Shown here piece after piece: positions 22,861-35,506 of a stretch of DNA of 64,000 nucleotides. Within the stretch, counting starts at the first letter, position 1. The number at the start of each line of letters is the position of its first letter. Origin of the DNA: Malania oleifera (taxonomy: Eukaryota; Streptophyta; Magnoliopsida; Santalales; Ximeniaceae); NCBI RefSeq assembly GCF_029873635.1, contig NC_080425.1, positions 42,286,390 to 42,350,389 on the forward strand, written 5' to 3'. The position numbers and the translations under genes were made by a program. The notes under the pieces are model-generated. The model had not been told where the DNA came from. It was given only the letters and a program-made list of their open reading frames with translations, and ran no database searches.

Positions 22861-23897
22861 TGAAAAATGTATAAACAATTTAGAGTAAATGATTTATGAA
22901 ATCAAAGATATGAAATATATGTTAAAAAAAAATGCTCTCTTATAAGATGATTTTGCAAAAGAATGATGAAGAGAGTATGAAATTTTTGCTTGAAAGTGTA
23001 AAAATGCGAGTAAAAATTTGAGAGAATTTTTATCCTAATCTTCTACTTAATTTAGACGAATGAGGGAGTATATATAGACCTTGGGGAAAATATAGCCGTT
23101 CGGGACATATTAGGGATTTTAGAATTTGTTTAAAAAAAATTAACCCTAATTACCAGGATAAAAATGCGCCAACCTGAGAGGTTCGGTCGCCCGACGCTTA
23201 AGGTCAATCACCCGAACATTCACAATAGCACACAGGCAATATTCCTAGTTCGGTCGACCATGGCCAATGGTTGATCAGCTGAGCTAGGCGTTTTCCCAAG
23301 GTTACATGGTTTCAATCGGCTAATGAATGGTTCGGTCTACTGAATTTTGAAGTTCGGTCGGCTGAAAGAGGTGGAGATGATCACATCTAAGCTTCGGTCG
23401 TCCGTGGAAGATATGCTCAAATTATGTTCGATACCTCTAATCTGTTCGATCGACCGAGGCATTTATAACGCCATGGATTGGTCCACCGAGCCCTTTGAAA
23501 AATCAAGGTAAGCTCAACTTTGACCTAATAAGTTTAATTCCTATTTGTATAACTATGACATTTTAGTTAAGGAAATTTTTCATGAGGTGTTTAGGGACCT
23601 AAGGTCAATCTATGGTCTTTGAGCTTGTCATTCATATCATACATGTCATGCAATTATTACAAACCAAATTATAAAACAAAATGCATTACAAATTAAAAAC
23701 ATAAGTCTTCTTCTTCATCTTTGCTCTTTTGTCCTCATGAAATACGCAAGATGATATGGTCTTTATGTTCCTTCTGGCTTCCATCTCTTCCTTATGTGTG
23801 CGCTAAAATATTTAGTCTGCTCAAGCACTGAATACACACATAAGTAACTTGCGGTTTGTCATTATCAAAAATAAGGATCGGACTCAAAAAGTCAACA
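22861..23897 (-). repeat. 3' LTR (truncated) of the minus-strand SIRE-like element
   Basis: Nearly collinear with 32230-33312. The TATA box (23069-23076 in plus coordinates) and palindrome array (23180-23500) are conserved. About 1.1 kb of the R/U5 end is missing at the low-coordinate side, where similarity stops near 22861. Confidence 0.85.
23180..23500. promoter_or_regulatory. Palindrome array in the 3' LTR U3
   Basis: TTCGGTCGCCCGA, GTTCGGTCGACCATGG, TTCGGTCTACTGAA, TTCGGTCGGCTGA and GTTCGATCGACCGAGG occur in sequence. The near edge is about 105 bp upstream (minus sense) of the TATA box at 23069-23076. Confidence 0.7.
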
Positions 23898-23912
23898 ATC
23901 TCCCCTTTTTTT

Positions 23913-24386
23913 ATGATGACAAACGCATCAGAGCAAAAATGGGGTTTATCCTAAAAAAGCTCCCCCTCAAAATATGCATATCTAAAAACTTAGCAATATA
24001 ATTCAAGCATATTCACAAAAGAAGACATTTCAAATAATATGCATTTAGTTTTGACAATAAAGTACATACATGTAGCATGCAATATAGCTCAGAATTTTGT
24101 TAGTTTGCTCTTCCTCTCCTCCTTTTGGCAACAACAAAATGGTTAAGTAAAGAAAAATATTTGATCAAAAAAAAGACTTAGCTTGAGAATGGCAGACCCT
24201 TTTTCTAAAATAATTTTCATTTTGCTTAAAATAATTCTCCCCCTTTAAAACACTCCCCTTTTTTGATTTAATATTTGAAAGTATAACTCCCCTTTTTCTT
24301 ATTTTAAAAAAAAAAATTTGGGCATAGCAATTTGCATACAAGCAAGAAACAAGATATGTCTCATGTAAATTCATTTCTTGCCAATA

Positions 24387-24419
<33 letters not shown>

Positions 24420-27004
24420 TATATGTATATATTTATATGTATATATATGTATATGAATATATATCCCCCTTTTGATATTATCAAGATATACCGGGGGTGC
24501 GCTTGCTGAAGAAGAAACTTTAAAGATCATGCAAGCACAAATTTTCTGGTTTATCATTTAAGCACACACTAAAATATAACCAGAAAAACACTACCATATA
24601 AATCCTAAAAGTTTAACAATTAAATGCAAGATCATATGGCAACACAAATAATTGTGGCAAAACTACATATATTAACTTATGATATTCAATAAAAACAATA
24701 CACTTAAACACAAGTCACAATGAATTTCAATAAATATCTAAGCTTTAAAGAAAAATTTGTGAGCATAGCATGATAGAATTTCCATTTTAGATGCTCCCTC
24801 TATCAATTGGAGTACGAGCTCAGATGAACACAGTTGCTTATACTAACCAACGATTAATTTAATTAAGCATGCCAAGCAGTATAAGCAATTATTTTTGCAC
24901 TCCTTAAGCCAACTATACTGAATATGAATCAACCATATTTATCACTTGATTAGTATAGTTGTCCCTATAGACCATAGATGCATCAAAAAATGTATATTAA
25001 GGCATACTATAGAGTTCATGACCCAAGAACACTTCATATCTAATCATATAGCTTTAAGAGCTGGATATAATATTCAAGGTATTTCAGAAGAGCCTCAATA
25101 TTCGAAGAGCGTAGTGATGCATGTTAGTCCTTTAAGTTCTTTCCATAGGGAAGGTGCTTAGCTCTCTAAATACTTTATGATTATGTAAGGATGAAATTCA
25201 AAATTTTTAGTTTTCACTCATCCTTTCAAAAATATTTTGACATTAATTTTATCATAATCATTTATGTACAAGGTTTTATTTTGGGAAATTGTACGAAATT
25301 TCGGCATCATGCCATCTGTAAGTTGGATATTTTCCCATAAAACCTGTACTTGATAGGTTCAAGCAAGCAATTTATAATAATCTGCATCATGCAGATACCA
25401 TTTAGTTCAAGCATGCGAGAACCTATATCCACTACCATCATGCAATACACAAGATACTGCATCAATCATGCAATTGGCGTTCCATACAAGCATGCATTTT
25501 AGTAGATCAAATATATACTATCCAACAAAAGATATAATCATGAGGCAAGCAATGGATAGTAGGCTGCAATGTTATTTACATCAAGGCTTATAATAAAAAA
25601 TATGAGAGCATTAAATTCATATAGATGTGAAAAAGAGATGCTCCCCCTAAGTTATGCACTTATCCAAATTATGCCTTTATTTATTTTTCAAGTTCTTAGC
25701 CAAGAGCTCTGAGGTTTTCAATGATTCAGACTTGACTTTTAATGCCTTGGCTTATCGGACCAAAAAGTCACAATGAATATTCCTTAAGATGTGATAAGTC
25801 GTTTCTGCCTCTTTTCTTATGAATCTCAATACGTGTGCGAGGCTCAAGATAGAATGGCTTTGAATTTTAATTACATGTGCATAGGTCTCCTTCAATTTTT
25901 ATTCCATCATCTATATGTGATACCTAGTGCAACCACCTTAGCCATTCGATATCATTTGAAGCTCTAAAAGATTTGCCTTAAAGTTTGAGAGCTTATGAAG
26001 GGGAAAATGATAAATACTCTCTAAAGATTAAATTTTTATTAAGTTCAAAAGAGTATTTAGAATAAGCAGGACAATATTCAAAAAGATATTTTCGTGCAAA
26101 CGAATATGTCCTAACTCATTTTGGGCAAAGAGCATTTAGGAGAATATGAATATTTTAGAACAATGCTCTTAAGAGAATGGAAAGTATCCTTGAGATATGA
26201 TTAATTTGGGACAAGGATACAGACCAAGGCATAGGAAGAGTCTTTGCCAAATGTGATCGTGACATGGCAAAGATTTCCTGTGGTGAATCAAAGTTAGAGA
26301 TTTTGCATTTGAAGCACGAAGGGAGTATTTTGATTTGATTAGCTGAAAATCTTGAGTCCCTTAGATGAGGCCTCTAATTTGATGATGGATGGATGTCTTT
26401 AGAATAAGCACTAATAGAATAAGAAATTTATGATTAGTAGTGCTTAAGCCTAGAGTGATGACTAAACTTTGATCGAAGCTTTTAGGTTTAAAGATAAGCT
26501 TAGGGATAAAGGATATATAGCGTGAGACGAATCCCTAAACCTCAACTTTGTGAAATGGACAAAGTATTCTTAACTTAAGATGTTTATATTTAAGCATGAG
26601 TTAAGAATTGGGAAATATATATCAGGCACAATTGTCTTGTCCATTTGGAAGTGGATTTTTGACTTTAAGCGGACTTTTGTCAATATTCTCACATTTTATC
26701 CAATCATTATGATATATATATATGTATTAAGTTCAGGTTGGATATTTTGCTTGAATTTTCGTATTGGCTTGATTTTTCAAAATTCTTAGTTTGTAAAATT
26801 TGAATAGTGGACGTATACTAAGCTTCTGCATTTTAAGCCCGAACCACTTCCTAAGCCTTTAGTCAATACTCCCCCTAAACCTAAGAGCTAAGGATGAATT
26901 AAATGATTATGTGATTCCAATTGGAATCCATTTTTCCTTTGGTCCTAAGGGATTTGCTCTGCTGATTATCCATTTCATTTCTTTTTCCATGCCTCTTAGC
27001 ACCT
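23913..27004 (-). mobile_element. Non-coding internal region of the minus-strand element
   Basis: About 3.1 kb without recognisable protease, integrase, reverse transcriptase or RNase H. It includes a TA-rich microsatellite (about 24390-24465). In the position of pol it holds only AT-rich DNA, as in the 12060-19286 element. Confidence 0.6.
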
Positions 27005-28023
27005 CTAGCTAAACAAGTAAACCAAATGTGCCCTTTTTCTTTTATAGAATAAGCAGATTTTGTATATGTGTGAAAGATTAAGCTTATTTATCCTTCTTTT
27101 ACTAAATGAGGCAAAAGAGCTGGTATGGATTAAAAGGTGAACCCTTTTTGAAAAATTATTTCTTTTAATTCTTAAGGGTTCCTTTGAAGTATCCTTTTCA
27201 CTAGTAGGTTCGAAAATCACTTCAAGATAATCAATTTCTTTTTCTACGCAAATGATTTTCAAAACCTTCACGATCTTCTTCTTTTCTAAGGTGGCATGAT
27301 ATTCTCTTAGAGTTTCTAATTGCATAGCCAACTTTTTATTTTCCTTTTTCAAGATCGTTTTCTGTTTAGACACTCTAACTAGAAATTTATGCATGTTAAA
27401 TAAAGCACTTTCTAGTTTTATGTTGGAAAGCATGCTTTGATCATTGTATTCATCAGAAAATTCAATACAAAGTATATAACGAAAATTATCACATGAATCA
27501 GTGTATGCATCATTTTCAGAATTAACACTCATGCTTCCATATGATTCATCACATAACATATAACATGAATCAACAGAGGATTCATCACATGACAAGGAGG
27601 TTGAGGTACAGTTACCTTCGTATCAACTACAGCCGTTATTTCATGATTCACCACTTCTTAATCATTTGAGCTTGGAGTATCCGGAGTGGTGTTCTCTTAT
27701 TTCTTAGACACTCCATATCTCTTTTCTAACTCCTCCCATATATCTTTCGCAGAATCACATGTCATAGTCTCAAGAAAAATATTATAACTTAAAGCACAGT
27801 ATAACATGTCCATGGCATATGAATTCACATGCATTAACTTAATTTCATTTTCATCCAAGGGCATATGAATTCCATTAACAATCACCCGCCAGGCCATCCA
27901 ATCCACTAATTTTATAAATACGCTCATTCTAATTTTCAAGGTGGTGTAATCAACACCACAAAATACAGGAGGCCTAGAAGGTGACTGTCCCTCACCGAAT
28001 GGAGATACACCAAATTGAGCCAC
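27005..28023 (-). pseudogene. Broken, shortened copia gag remnant
   Basis: The N-terminal piece (28023-27697) starts MAQFGVSPFGEGQS and has RPPVF, the 'W-M-A-W-R-V-I-V-N-G' core and AKDIWEELEKRYG, all typical of copia gag, then a stop. After about 100 bp of disrupted sequence a second piece (27595-27005) holds acidic repeats, a lysine-rich coiled coil and a decayed zinc-knuckle area ending near 27005. The middle of gag, between UBN2 and the acidic linker, is deleted. It is homologous to the gag at 14189 but clearly diverged from it. Confidence 0.85.
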
Positions 28024-28063
28024 TACGATCTTTTACATAAGCGGTTAAACTTTTTGCAGCGAG

Positions 28064-28075
28064 GCTCTGATACCA
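28064..28075 (-). other. Primer-binding site (initiator tRNA-Met type)
   Basis: On the minus strand TGGTATCAGAGC lies two bases after the end of the 5' LTR (about 28078). This is the standard plant copia primer-binding site. Confidence 0.85.
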
Positions 28076-28868
28076 ATTTTTGGAATTGGTGTCTTCCCAA
28101 GAGTGGGGTGAATTGGACTTTTTTAAAGTTTTCTTCCTAAGTTCAACTAACCAATACACAACCTAGGGTCTATCTAAGCATATACCAATTCAACAAATAT
28201 ATAAAATATACAAAAATTAAATTTAGCGTAGTAAACACAATATATCAAATATAACATATATGTGCAAGAAAATAAAATGCAGAAATATAAAACAATGCAC
28301 ACACGATATGTTATCAGGGTTCGAACAATACTACCTACGTCCCTGCCTTAAGCTCACAAGTAAGAGGATTCCACTAAGACTCGCTTAAGGGTGGAGCAGC
28401 ACCGAATACAATACCTTATAGGATGGTGCACGTCGTTATCCTGACCGGGTCTGAACCAGTCTGGTGCTCTCCTAACCAAGTTTGAGCAATTCGGGACTAT
28501 TCACAGGGCTAGTCTCCCTCTTCCAACCACACGTTGAGAATACAACAAATATTCAAATGAAATATTTTTTGTACAACCAAAATGCTTCTGATCAAAAGCA
28601 GATGTGTACAACAATAAGTGAAAATACACTCACGTATGATATGAGATCAAGCTCAATGTTAGAATGTGATTTTGTCAAAAATAACTAATGCAATCTTTGA
28701 GTTAGATGTATATGATAAAACATTTCAAAGATGTAAACCTTAATAAAAATTTTCTTCTAAAAATATTTTTCAAATAAATTAAGGAGAACTTAATGTTTTC
28801 GGTTTTAAACAATTTTTCACAAAGAAATATATACGATCTTTGATTTAACTGTAGTAAACAGTAAGTAC

Positions 28869-29561
28869 TTTTTTTTTTTTTTTTCCGGCTAAAAGAGGGC
28901 GGCACCTCCATTTATTTGTTAATAAACCCTCACTTTTAGTGGAGGAATACCATGGTTAAAAGTTAAAACCAACCAACCAAATTAGGACAAACAAAATTAA
29001 ACATAACTAACAAATGAGATAAAAACATAAAAACAAACAAAAACAAAACGAAATACACCAAACAAAATTCTAGAGATGAACTAACGACGAACGGAAACAA
29101 GACCCCACCTATCTATCCAAATGATACCTTTCAGATAACGTAGTAGAAGGTGTTGTTCTTCGTAGATTACATTGTTTCCCATTTCTCCTTTTTTAGTAAG
29201 AAAATCAGTTGCACTATTGCCTTCCCTATATTGATGCATCACCATGACATTCACTCCTTCTAACTCTGCCACGAGTTCCTCTCAAAATTTCCAAAGATAC
29301 CACAAAGTACATCTACCTTTCCGAAACCAATCAACTACAATTCGTGAGTCACTTTCAATAATCACATTAACATAATGCAAACATTTACACAAACGAATTC
29401 CTTCCCTGATTGCTTTTAATTCTGCACTATTATTTGTACTATTGCCAAAATAACTTGAAAGCGCCGCTTTTACCATGTCATGGCTATAAAGACCCAAAAA
29501 TTAAAATGATTAAAATAATTAGGAAAAATAATAAATGAACTGATAAAAGGAATAGTATGAA

Positions 29562-29605
<44 letters not shown>

Positions 29606-29727
29606 TAAAATTAATTATTAATTGTTTATTTATTTATTTATTTGAATTAATAAATTAACTAAACGTTATTTAATTGAATTAATTAAATTAAATATATGAT
29701 ATTTATATGTTTATATATATATGTATG

Positions 29728-29763
<36 letters not shown>

Positions 29764-32010
29764 AAGATAACTGGAGAAAGAAGAAGAAGAAAGAAGAAGA
29801 ACAGAGGTTCACACGCGCCCCCCCCCTCCGAATATTTTTCCTGTGCGTTCGTCTCCGTCTCTCTCTTTCAATTTCTCAGCGGATTTGCAGCGGATCGGGA
29901 AATGGAAGGTGTCGTTGGATTCCTGGTTCCGCTGCCGACATTTATATTAGAACATATTTGTCCTGGGAACGGCTTAGGCACTGCTCCTGGGGAAAGGTAA
30001 CTTTTCCCCATTTTTTCAGTTTTGTTTTAAATCTGCTGTTAAATCAACGATCGGGTAGCACCACATGGTCCTAGTCGTGATTGCCGTCATTTTGACGTGA
30101 ATAAATTTTCAATTGGGGTTTTTCTAGGCCCCACTCCAAAACAAGAGTGAGATTTGGGAAATTTGAAAAATTAGTTAAATTTGCGGGTATAACTGTTAAT
30201 TTGGGAATTTTGACTCTAGGAAATATTTAAATAATATTTTATTCAAGAATAATTTATTGGAACTAGGAATTTGATTTCAGGATCCGGGTAAACGCCGCAG
30301 ACATCTTTTTAGGGTCTGTATTGGCATAATTCAAGAAATTAGGTAAGGGGAAATTATATATTAAATCAGATTTTATGAAATTAATGGTAATAATATATAT
30401 TATAGTATATGTATGTTTTGGTGTGAATTATTAAAATGTCAATCATGTAAAACTATGATTTCTGAACCTAGGACCACTTATTTAGTTATGTATTTGTGGA
30501 AATGAACTGAACAAAGTAGAAGAAATTTTTTGAATAATTATGTAAGAAATAGAAATTATATTTTCAGTAATTAAATGCTAAATGTGGGTTGGCCTATTTT
30601 ACAGGAATATGTATGAATTTTACTGTTAAATTGTGTGGCATGAAATTCTGTGCAAATATATGTTAAATGTATGAGATACAAGCTAAGTAAGTAAAGCAAT
30701 GAGAATAAAATATGATATGGGTAATGTTACCTGTATATGTTAAATGCAACCATGTAAAGGTACAACAGCTAAAAGCCGGGTTAGCAGATTCTGGCGCATT
30801 TTTATGTGGACTAACAAATGACGGCTAAAGAGCGGTTGTAGTACAAAGGAATAAAATGAAAATGTTATGAAATGAAATGACAAGGAATGACAATGCAATG
30901 AAATGAAATATGAAAGGTGAATAATACAAATGGGAAAGAGTCACTGAAAGTGAAACACAAGGAAATGTTAAGTTATGAACATGAAAGAATGTGAATGATT
31001 GAATAATGATGGAAAGAATGATGTATTATGATATTAGAAGTATTTATGTATGTAGAACATGTTACTTTTGGGCGGGGCGCACTCTTCGCCTGAGGGCTTA
31101 CTAAGTAAGGCGAGTGCACTAGTAGCTTCAGATGTGGCAGTAGCTGCATAACGCACTAGGGTAAAGGGAACCTACTGGTATGGGCAGGTAAAATTCCCTA
31201 TCCTAGTGCCTTTGCGGTAAACTGTTGTTGAATGCGTGAATACGAGATCAAGTTAACACTTGAGGACTTACTGCGTAAGGTGAGTGCTTTGGTATGCTTC
31301 AGTAGTGACCTTCGGGTTACCTAAGTATCAAAGCAGAGGGGTGCAACTTGTATGAGCGGGTAATCACCCCTATCCTCAGGTAATCTCGTGGGTTAAATCT
31401 TTTGCATGTGTTTGATTAGGATTAGAGAATGGTTTCAAAAATTGTGTTAACAATTTTTAAATGTTAAATATTATGCTGTTATATATCTCATGTTAGCCAC
31501 ACGCTAAGTTTAATATATTATTTCTTCCCTTACTGAGATATGTCTCACCTGAATATAAATGTATTTCTTTTTCAGGACATCCTCGAGTTTGAGCTTTGAG
31601 AGCTCGAGGTTTTATAGCATTATTGGGAAATAGAAAAAGAAAAGGGTATATTTCTATGTTAATTTTGGGGAATGTAAATATTTATGTTTTATGTCTTTAT
31701 GTTATAAGGCTATTGAGTAAAAATTGATTGTGAAAATACTAAATTGTTTTGGGAGTTATGGATTTATGGAAATTCAAGTGATGGATAATTTATTATGGTT
31801 TGTAGATAGATTTTAGAAAACTCTGGTATTATAATTAGGAGATTATATTTATGTTTTCCGCTGCGTATATGTTAATTATGGATTATCATAGATTTTATCA
31901 GGTATAACACGTCGGACCCAGGTTTAAGGGTTCGGGGCGTTACAATGGCAATCCCAAATAATTTCTCCACCTCCTGAAGTACCCGGATTGCCCCTACAAA
32001 GATCTTAACC
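28869..32010 (-). mobile_element. 5'-truncated L1-type LINE, RNase H domain (minus), interrupted
   Basis: The 3' poly(A) tail is the T-run at 28869-28884 on the plus strand. The minus-strand reading gives a plant L1-type RNase H domain: RGNPGTSGGG near 31985, then YFGNSTNNSAELKAI, the 'I-E-S-D-S' active-site segment and H-Q-Y-R-E-G-N-S-A-T-D-F-L near the end, followed by stops. It is split at 29484/31945 by a solo LTR. Removing that LTR and one TSD copy restores a continuous frame across the join. The 5' end is truncated near the first catalytic Asp. Confidence 0.88.
29485..31944 (+). mobile_element. Gypsy-type solo LTR, 2460 bp, TSD ATGGC
   Basis: It starts TATAAAGACCC (TG mutated to TA) and ends GGGTTCGGGGCGTTACA, with perfect 5-bp duplication ATGGC (29480-29484, 31945-31949). 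It contains an (AAT)n microsatellite (29560-29602), TA-rich sequence (29700-29763) and a CT-rich stretch. Two similar blocks with CTTACT(A/G)(A/C)GTAAGG(C/T)GAGTGC lie near 31097 and 31267. No internal coding region. Unlike the other long LTRs it lacks the palindrome array. Confidence 0.9.
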
Positions 32011-32557
32011 CAAAGGTCTTAACCCAAAGGAATATCTCCAAATGAAAATTTATGTAAAATATAAAGCATAGGAGATCTTAGGGTTTAATGCTCAAAAAGT
32101 GTTTTTGCAATATAGCACAAATGAGCTTTTGAACACTTGCAATAAATGTGCAAGATTCACAAGCTATTCAAAGTAAGCTCCCAAAGATAAATGAAATATA
32201 TAGGAGAAACCTTGGATTTACTCTCTAAAGATGATGTGAAAAAATGTACAAACAATTGAGAGTAAATGATTTATGAAATCAAAGATATGAAATATATGTC
32301 AAAAACAAATGCTCTCTTACAAGATGATTTTGCAAAAGAATGATGAAGAGAGTATGAAATTTTTGTTTGTGAGTGTAAAAATGGGAGTAAAAATTTGAGA
32401 GAAATTTTATCCTAACCTTCTACTTAATTTAGACAAATGAGGGAGTATATATAGACCTTGGAGAAAATATAGCCATTCATGACATATTAGGGATTTTATA
32501 ATTTGTTTAATGAAAAATTAACCCTAATTACCATGGTAAAAATGCTCCAACCCGAGA

Positions 32558-32930
32558 GGTTCGGCCGCCCGACGCTTAGGGTTAGTCGCCTAAACATTCA
32601 CAATAACACACAGGCAATATTCCTAGTTCGATCGACCGTGGCCGATGGTCGGTCAACTGAGCCAGGCGATTTCCCAAGGTTACATGGTTTCGGTCGACTA
32701 ATGAATGGTTCGGTCTACCGAATTTTGAAGTTCGGTCGACCGAGGTCAATTTGAACTACTAACACGGTCGGCTGAGGAAGGTGGAGATGGTCACATCTAA
32801 GCTTCAGTCGATCGTGGAAGATATGCTCAAATTATGTTCAGTCGGCTGAGGCTTGGTCAAACTGTTGACCTCTAACCTATTTGGTCGACCGAGGCATTTA
32901 TAACGCCATGGGTCGGTCGACCGAGCCCTT
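32558..32930. promoter_or_regulatory. Palindrome array in 5' LTR U3
   Basis: Copies include TTCGGCCGCCCGA, TTCGATCGACCGTGG, TTCGGTCTACCGAA, GTTCGGTCGACCGAGG, TTGGTCGACCGAGG and GTCGGTCGACCGAG. The near edge is about 105 bp from the TATA box at 32446-32453 (minus sense). Confidence 0.75.
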
Positions 32931-33312
32931 TGAAAAATCAAGGTAAGCCCAACTTTGACCTAATAAGTTTAATTCCTATTTGTATAACTATGACATTTTA
33001 GTTAAGGGAATTTTTCATGAGGTCTTTAGGGACCTTAGGTCAATCTATGGTCTTTGAGCTTGTCATACATGTCATGCAATTATTATAGACCAAATTATAA
33101 AACAGAATGCATTACAAATTAAAAACATAAGCCTTCTTCTTCATCTTTGCTCTTTTGTCCTCATGAAATATGCGAGATGATATGGTCTTTATGTTTCTTC
33201 TAGCTTTCATCTCTTCCTTATGTGTGCGCTAAAATATTTAGCCTGCTCAAGCACTGAATACACACATAAGTAACTTGCAATTTATCAAGAATCGGACTCA
33301 AAAAGTCAACAG

Positions 33313-34886
33313 TTTTCAATATGATGAAATTCATAATCATTATCTTGATCATAATATGCAAAATGAATTGATAAATTTGTTAACTCTTAATATTAAAAAT
33401 AAAATTCTGAAGAAAATCAATGAAGCAAAATATTATTCAATCATACTCGATTGCACTCTGGATATAAGTCATCAAGAACAAACGTCAAGAGAAGGACTTT
33501 CTATTGAATTAATAAATGTCATACAAAAATTTGAACTTGGTATTGAGAATATAATAGGGCAAGGATATGATAATGGATCTAATATGAAAGGAAAACAACA
33601 AGGTGTACAAAAGAGACTATTAGATATAAATCCTAGAGTATTTTACACTTCGTGTGGTTGTCATAGTCTTAATCTAGTACTTTGTAATATGGCTAATTGT
33701 TGTTCTAAAGCTATAACTTTTGTTGGAGTAATACAATAAATATATACATTATTTTTCTTCTTATAGAAAACAATGGAAATTTTTTACTGAATATGTATCA
33801 AATTTAACTGTAAAATTATTATCACAAACACGTTGGGAAAGACGAATAGAGAGTGTTAAGGCAATAAGGTTTCAGTTTCTCAAATTAGAGATGCTTTACT
33901 TCAATTAGAAAAAACTAACGATGATCCAAAAACAAAGAGTGAATCTTATTGTATAGCAACTTATGAGATGGAAATTTTTGAATTCTTATTAGAAATGATT
34001 ATTTGATATGACATACTATTTGCTGTTAATTGTGTTAGTAAAAATTTACAATCAAAATATATGCGTATTGATGTCGCCATTAATCAATTAAAAGATCTTA
34101 TTATTTTTTCTAAAAAATTATAGGGAGAATGGATTTACATCTTCTATGATTTTAGTAAAAGAGATTGCACTTGAAATGAATATTGAACGTGTATTTTTTT
34201 TAGAAAGTGTAATTAGTAGGAAAAAATAATTTAATGAGAATGTTAATGATGATACAACACACTCAGCTAAAGAATCTTTTATGATTAATTTTTTCTTATA
34301 CATAATAGATCAAGCTGTTATTTCACTTGAGAGCAGATTTGAACAATTTCAAACTTATGAGAATATTTTTTGTTTTTTAAATGATTTAAACATATTAAAA
34401 TCATTAGATGAGAATAATTTGAAACAAAAATGTTTGACACTTGAGAATATTTTAAAATGTGGAACACATTCAGATATTAATGGTTTTGATTTATTTTCAA
34501 AATTGAGAATTTTAAAAAAAAGTTTGGAAGAAATGAGTACACCAATTGAAACATTGAAATTTATAAAAAAGATAGATTGTTTTTCAAATTCATTTGTTGT
34601 TTATAGAATTTTATTGACGATACCTGTGACAGTAGCTTCTGCAAAAAAAAGTTTTTCAAAACTTAAACTTATAAAAAATTATTTGCGATCAACTATGTCA
34701 CAAAAAAGATTAAATGGATTGGTTATGTTAAATACTTGAAAATCTTGAATATAAAACTTTAATTAGTGATTTTGCATCTCAAAAAGTTAAAAAAATTAAT
34801 TTTAAATAAAATAAATTAAACAAAATATTAAGGGCTCCTAATTAAATCATTCGCCTAGGGCCCCATATTGTGAAGAGCTGGTCCTG
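33313..34886 (+). pseudogene. hAT transposase remnant, ZMYM1/DUF4371-like
   Basis: The plus-strand reading shows the plant 'zinc finger MYM-type protein 1-like' hAT family: EIHNHYLDHNMQNELI, YYSIILDCTLDISHQEQ (catalytic Asp region), GQGYDNGSNMKGKQQGVQKR and C-G-C-H-S-L-N-L-V-L (33313-33739). A frameshifted middle follows (33740-34280), then the C-terminal hAT dimerisation part (34281-34739, LLTIPVTVASAKKSFSKLK). The N-terminal TTF/zinc-finger part is missing: the sequence abuts the LTR at 33312. About 45 residues after ISHQEQ are deleted, and several stops and frameshifts are present. The 3' end carries a hAT-like terminal sequence, CAGGACCAGCTC on the minus strand at 34886. Confidence 0.88.
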
Positions 34887-35008
34887 CTCCAATTGTTCGA
34901 TTTTTAGGATGTTATGCTTAACTAACTAATGTTCTCACTTAATTTATCGAGTTAATGTCATTTTCCTATCACAATTTGATGAAAAAAAATTAACAAGGTA
35001 CTTAATTA

Positions 35009-35506
35009 AGGGTAAATGACTAGGCAAAAGAAGCTTATATCCCTGAGGTTTGGCAAAAAGATACAGATCTCCCCAAAGGTTTCAAAAATCTCACATATCT
35101 CCCTTAAGGTTTCAAATACCCCATAGATCCCCCTTCACATTTGATTTTTGGGACATTTGCACCTTTTAAAAAGACTTGTTCCTCTGCTTATAAGGGGAGT
35201 TTGGAATCATTTAAATAAATTTCGAGGGAAAGTGTAATATTTTTGTCCAACTCAAAATTACGCGAGTGGTAAAGGCAAATTTGGATTTTGATGACTCCAA
35301 ATCTCAAGTTCAAGTCATCACTTATGGTTTGTCTTGTGAATTATCAGACATGTATTAATGGGCGGACGGTAATATTTTTGTTACCCAAATTTGGTGCCAT
35401 CTGGGTAGGCCCAAAAGCTTATCCAGGTTGGAGTTTAGGATCATCCAAAAAAAATTAAGAGGTTAATATCTTTTCCTAAATCTCAAGAGGGGTCATTGTC
35501 CTTTAT
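35009..35506. repeat. Possible inverted-repeat element containing a SINE-like segment
   Basis: The left edge (AAATGAC...CCCTGAGGTTT, about 35024-35059) and the reverse complement of the right edge (CAATGACCCCTCTTGAGATTT, about 35478-35500) are imperfect inverted repeats. Inside, 35265-35340 has tRNA-like promoter boxes: GCGAGTGGT resembling box A and AGTTCAAGTC resembling box B. No TSD is seen. Only moderate support. Confidence 0.35.

Larger units (their letters stand above)
22861..33312 (-). mobile_element. SIRE-like copia element on minus strand, gag only, nested insertions
   Basis: Reading down the minus strand: 5' LTR (33312 to 28078, interrupted), primer-binding site TGGTATCAGAGC (28075-28064), a gag remnant (28023-27005), about 3 kb of non-coding DNA, a polypurine tract AAAAAAAGGGGAGAT (23912-23898) and a 3' LTR starting TGTTGACTTTTTGAG at 23897. 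The 3' LTR is truncated at about 22861, so no TSD can be checked. No pol domains are present. The LTRs match the 20108-22252 family. Confidence 0.85.
28078..33312 (-). repeat. 5' LTR of the minus-strand element, split by nested insertions
   Basis: LTR sequence is found at 28078-28868 (U5/R) and about 32010-33312 (R/U3). Together they give about 2.1 kb, the length of the uninterrupted relative at 20108-22252. The ~3.1 kb between them is a LINE fragment with a gypsy-type solo LTR inside. The TATA box is at 32446-32453 and the palindrome array at 32558-32930. The sense start TGTTGACTTTTTGAG is at 33312. Confidence 0.8.

Noticed and set aside
29707-30074. ORFs of 97 and 117 residues near a TA-rich tract
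   Set aside because: Within the solo LTR 29485-31944; they start in (TA)n and have no recognisable domain.
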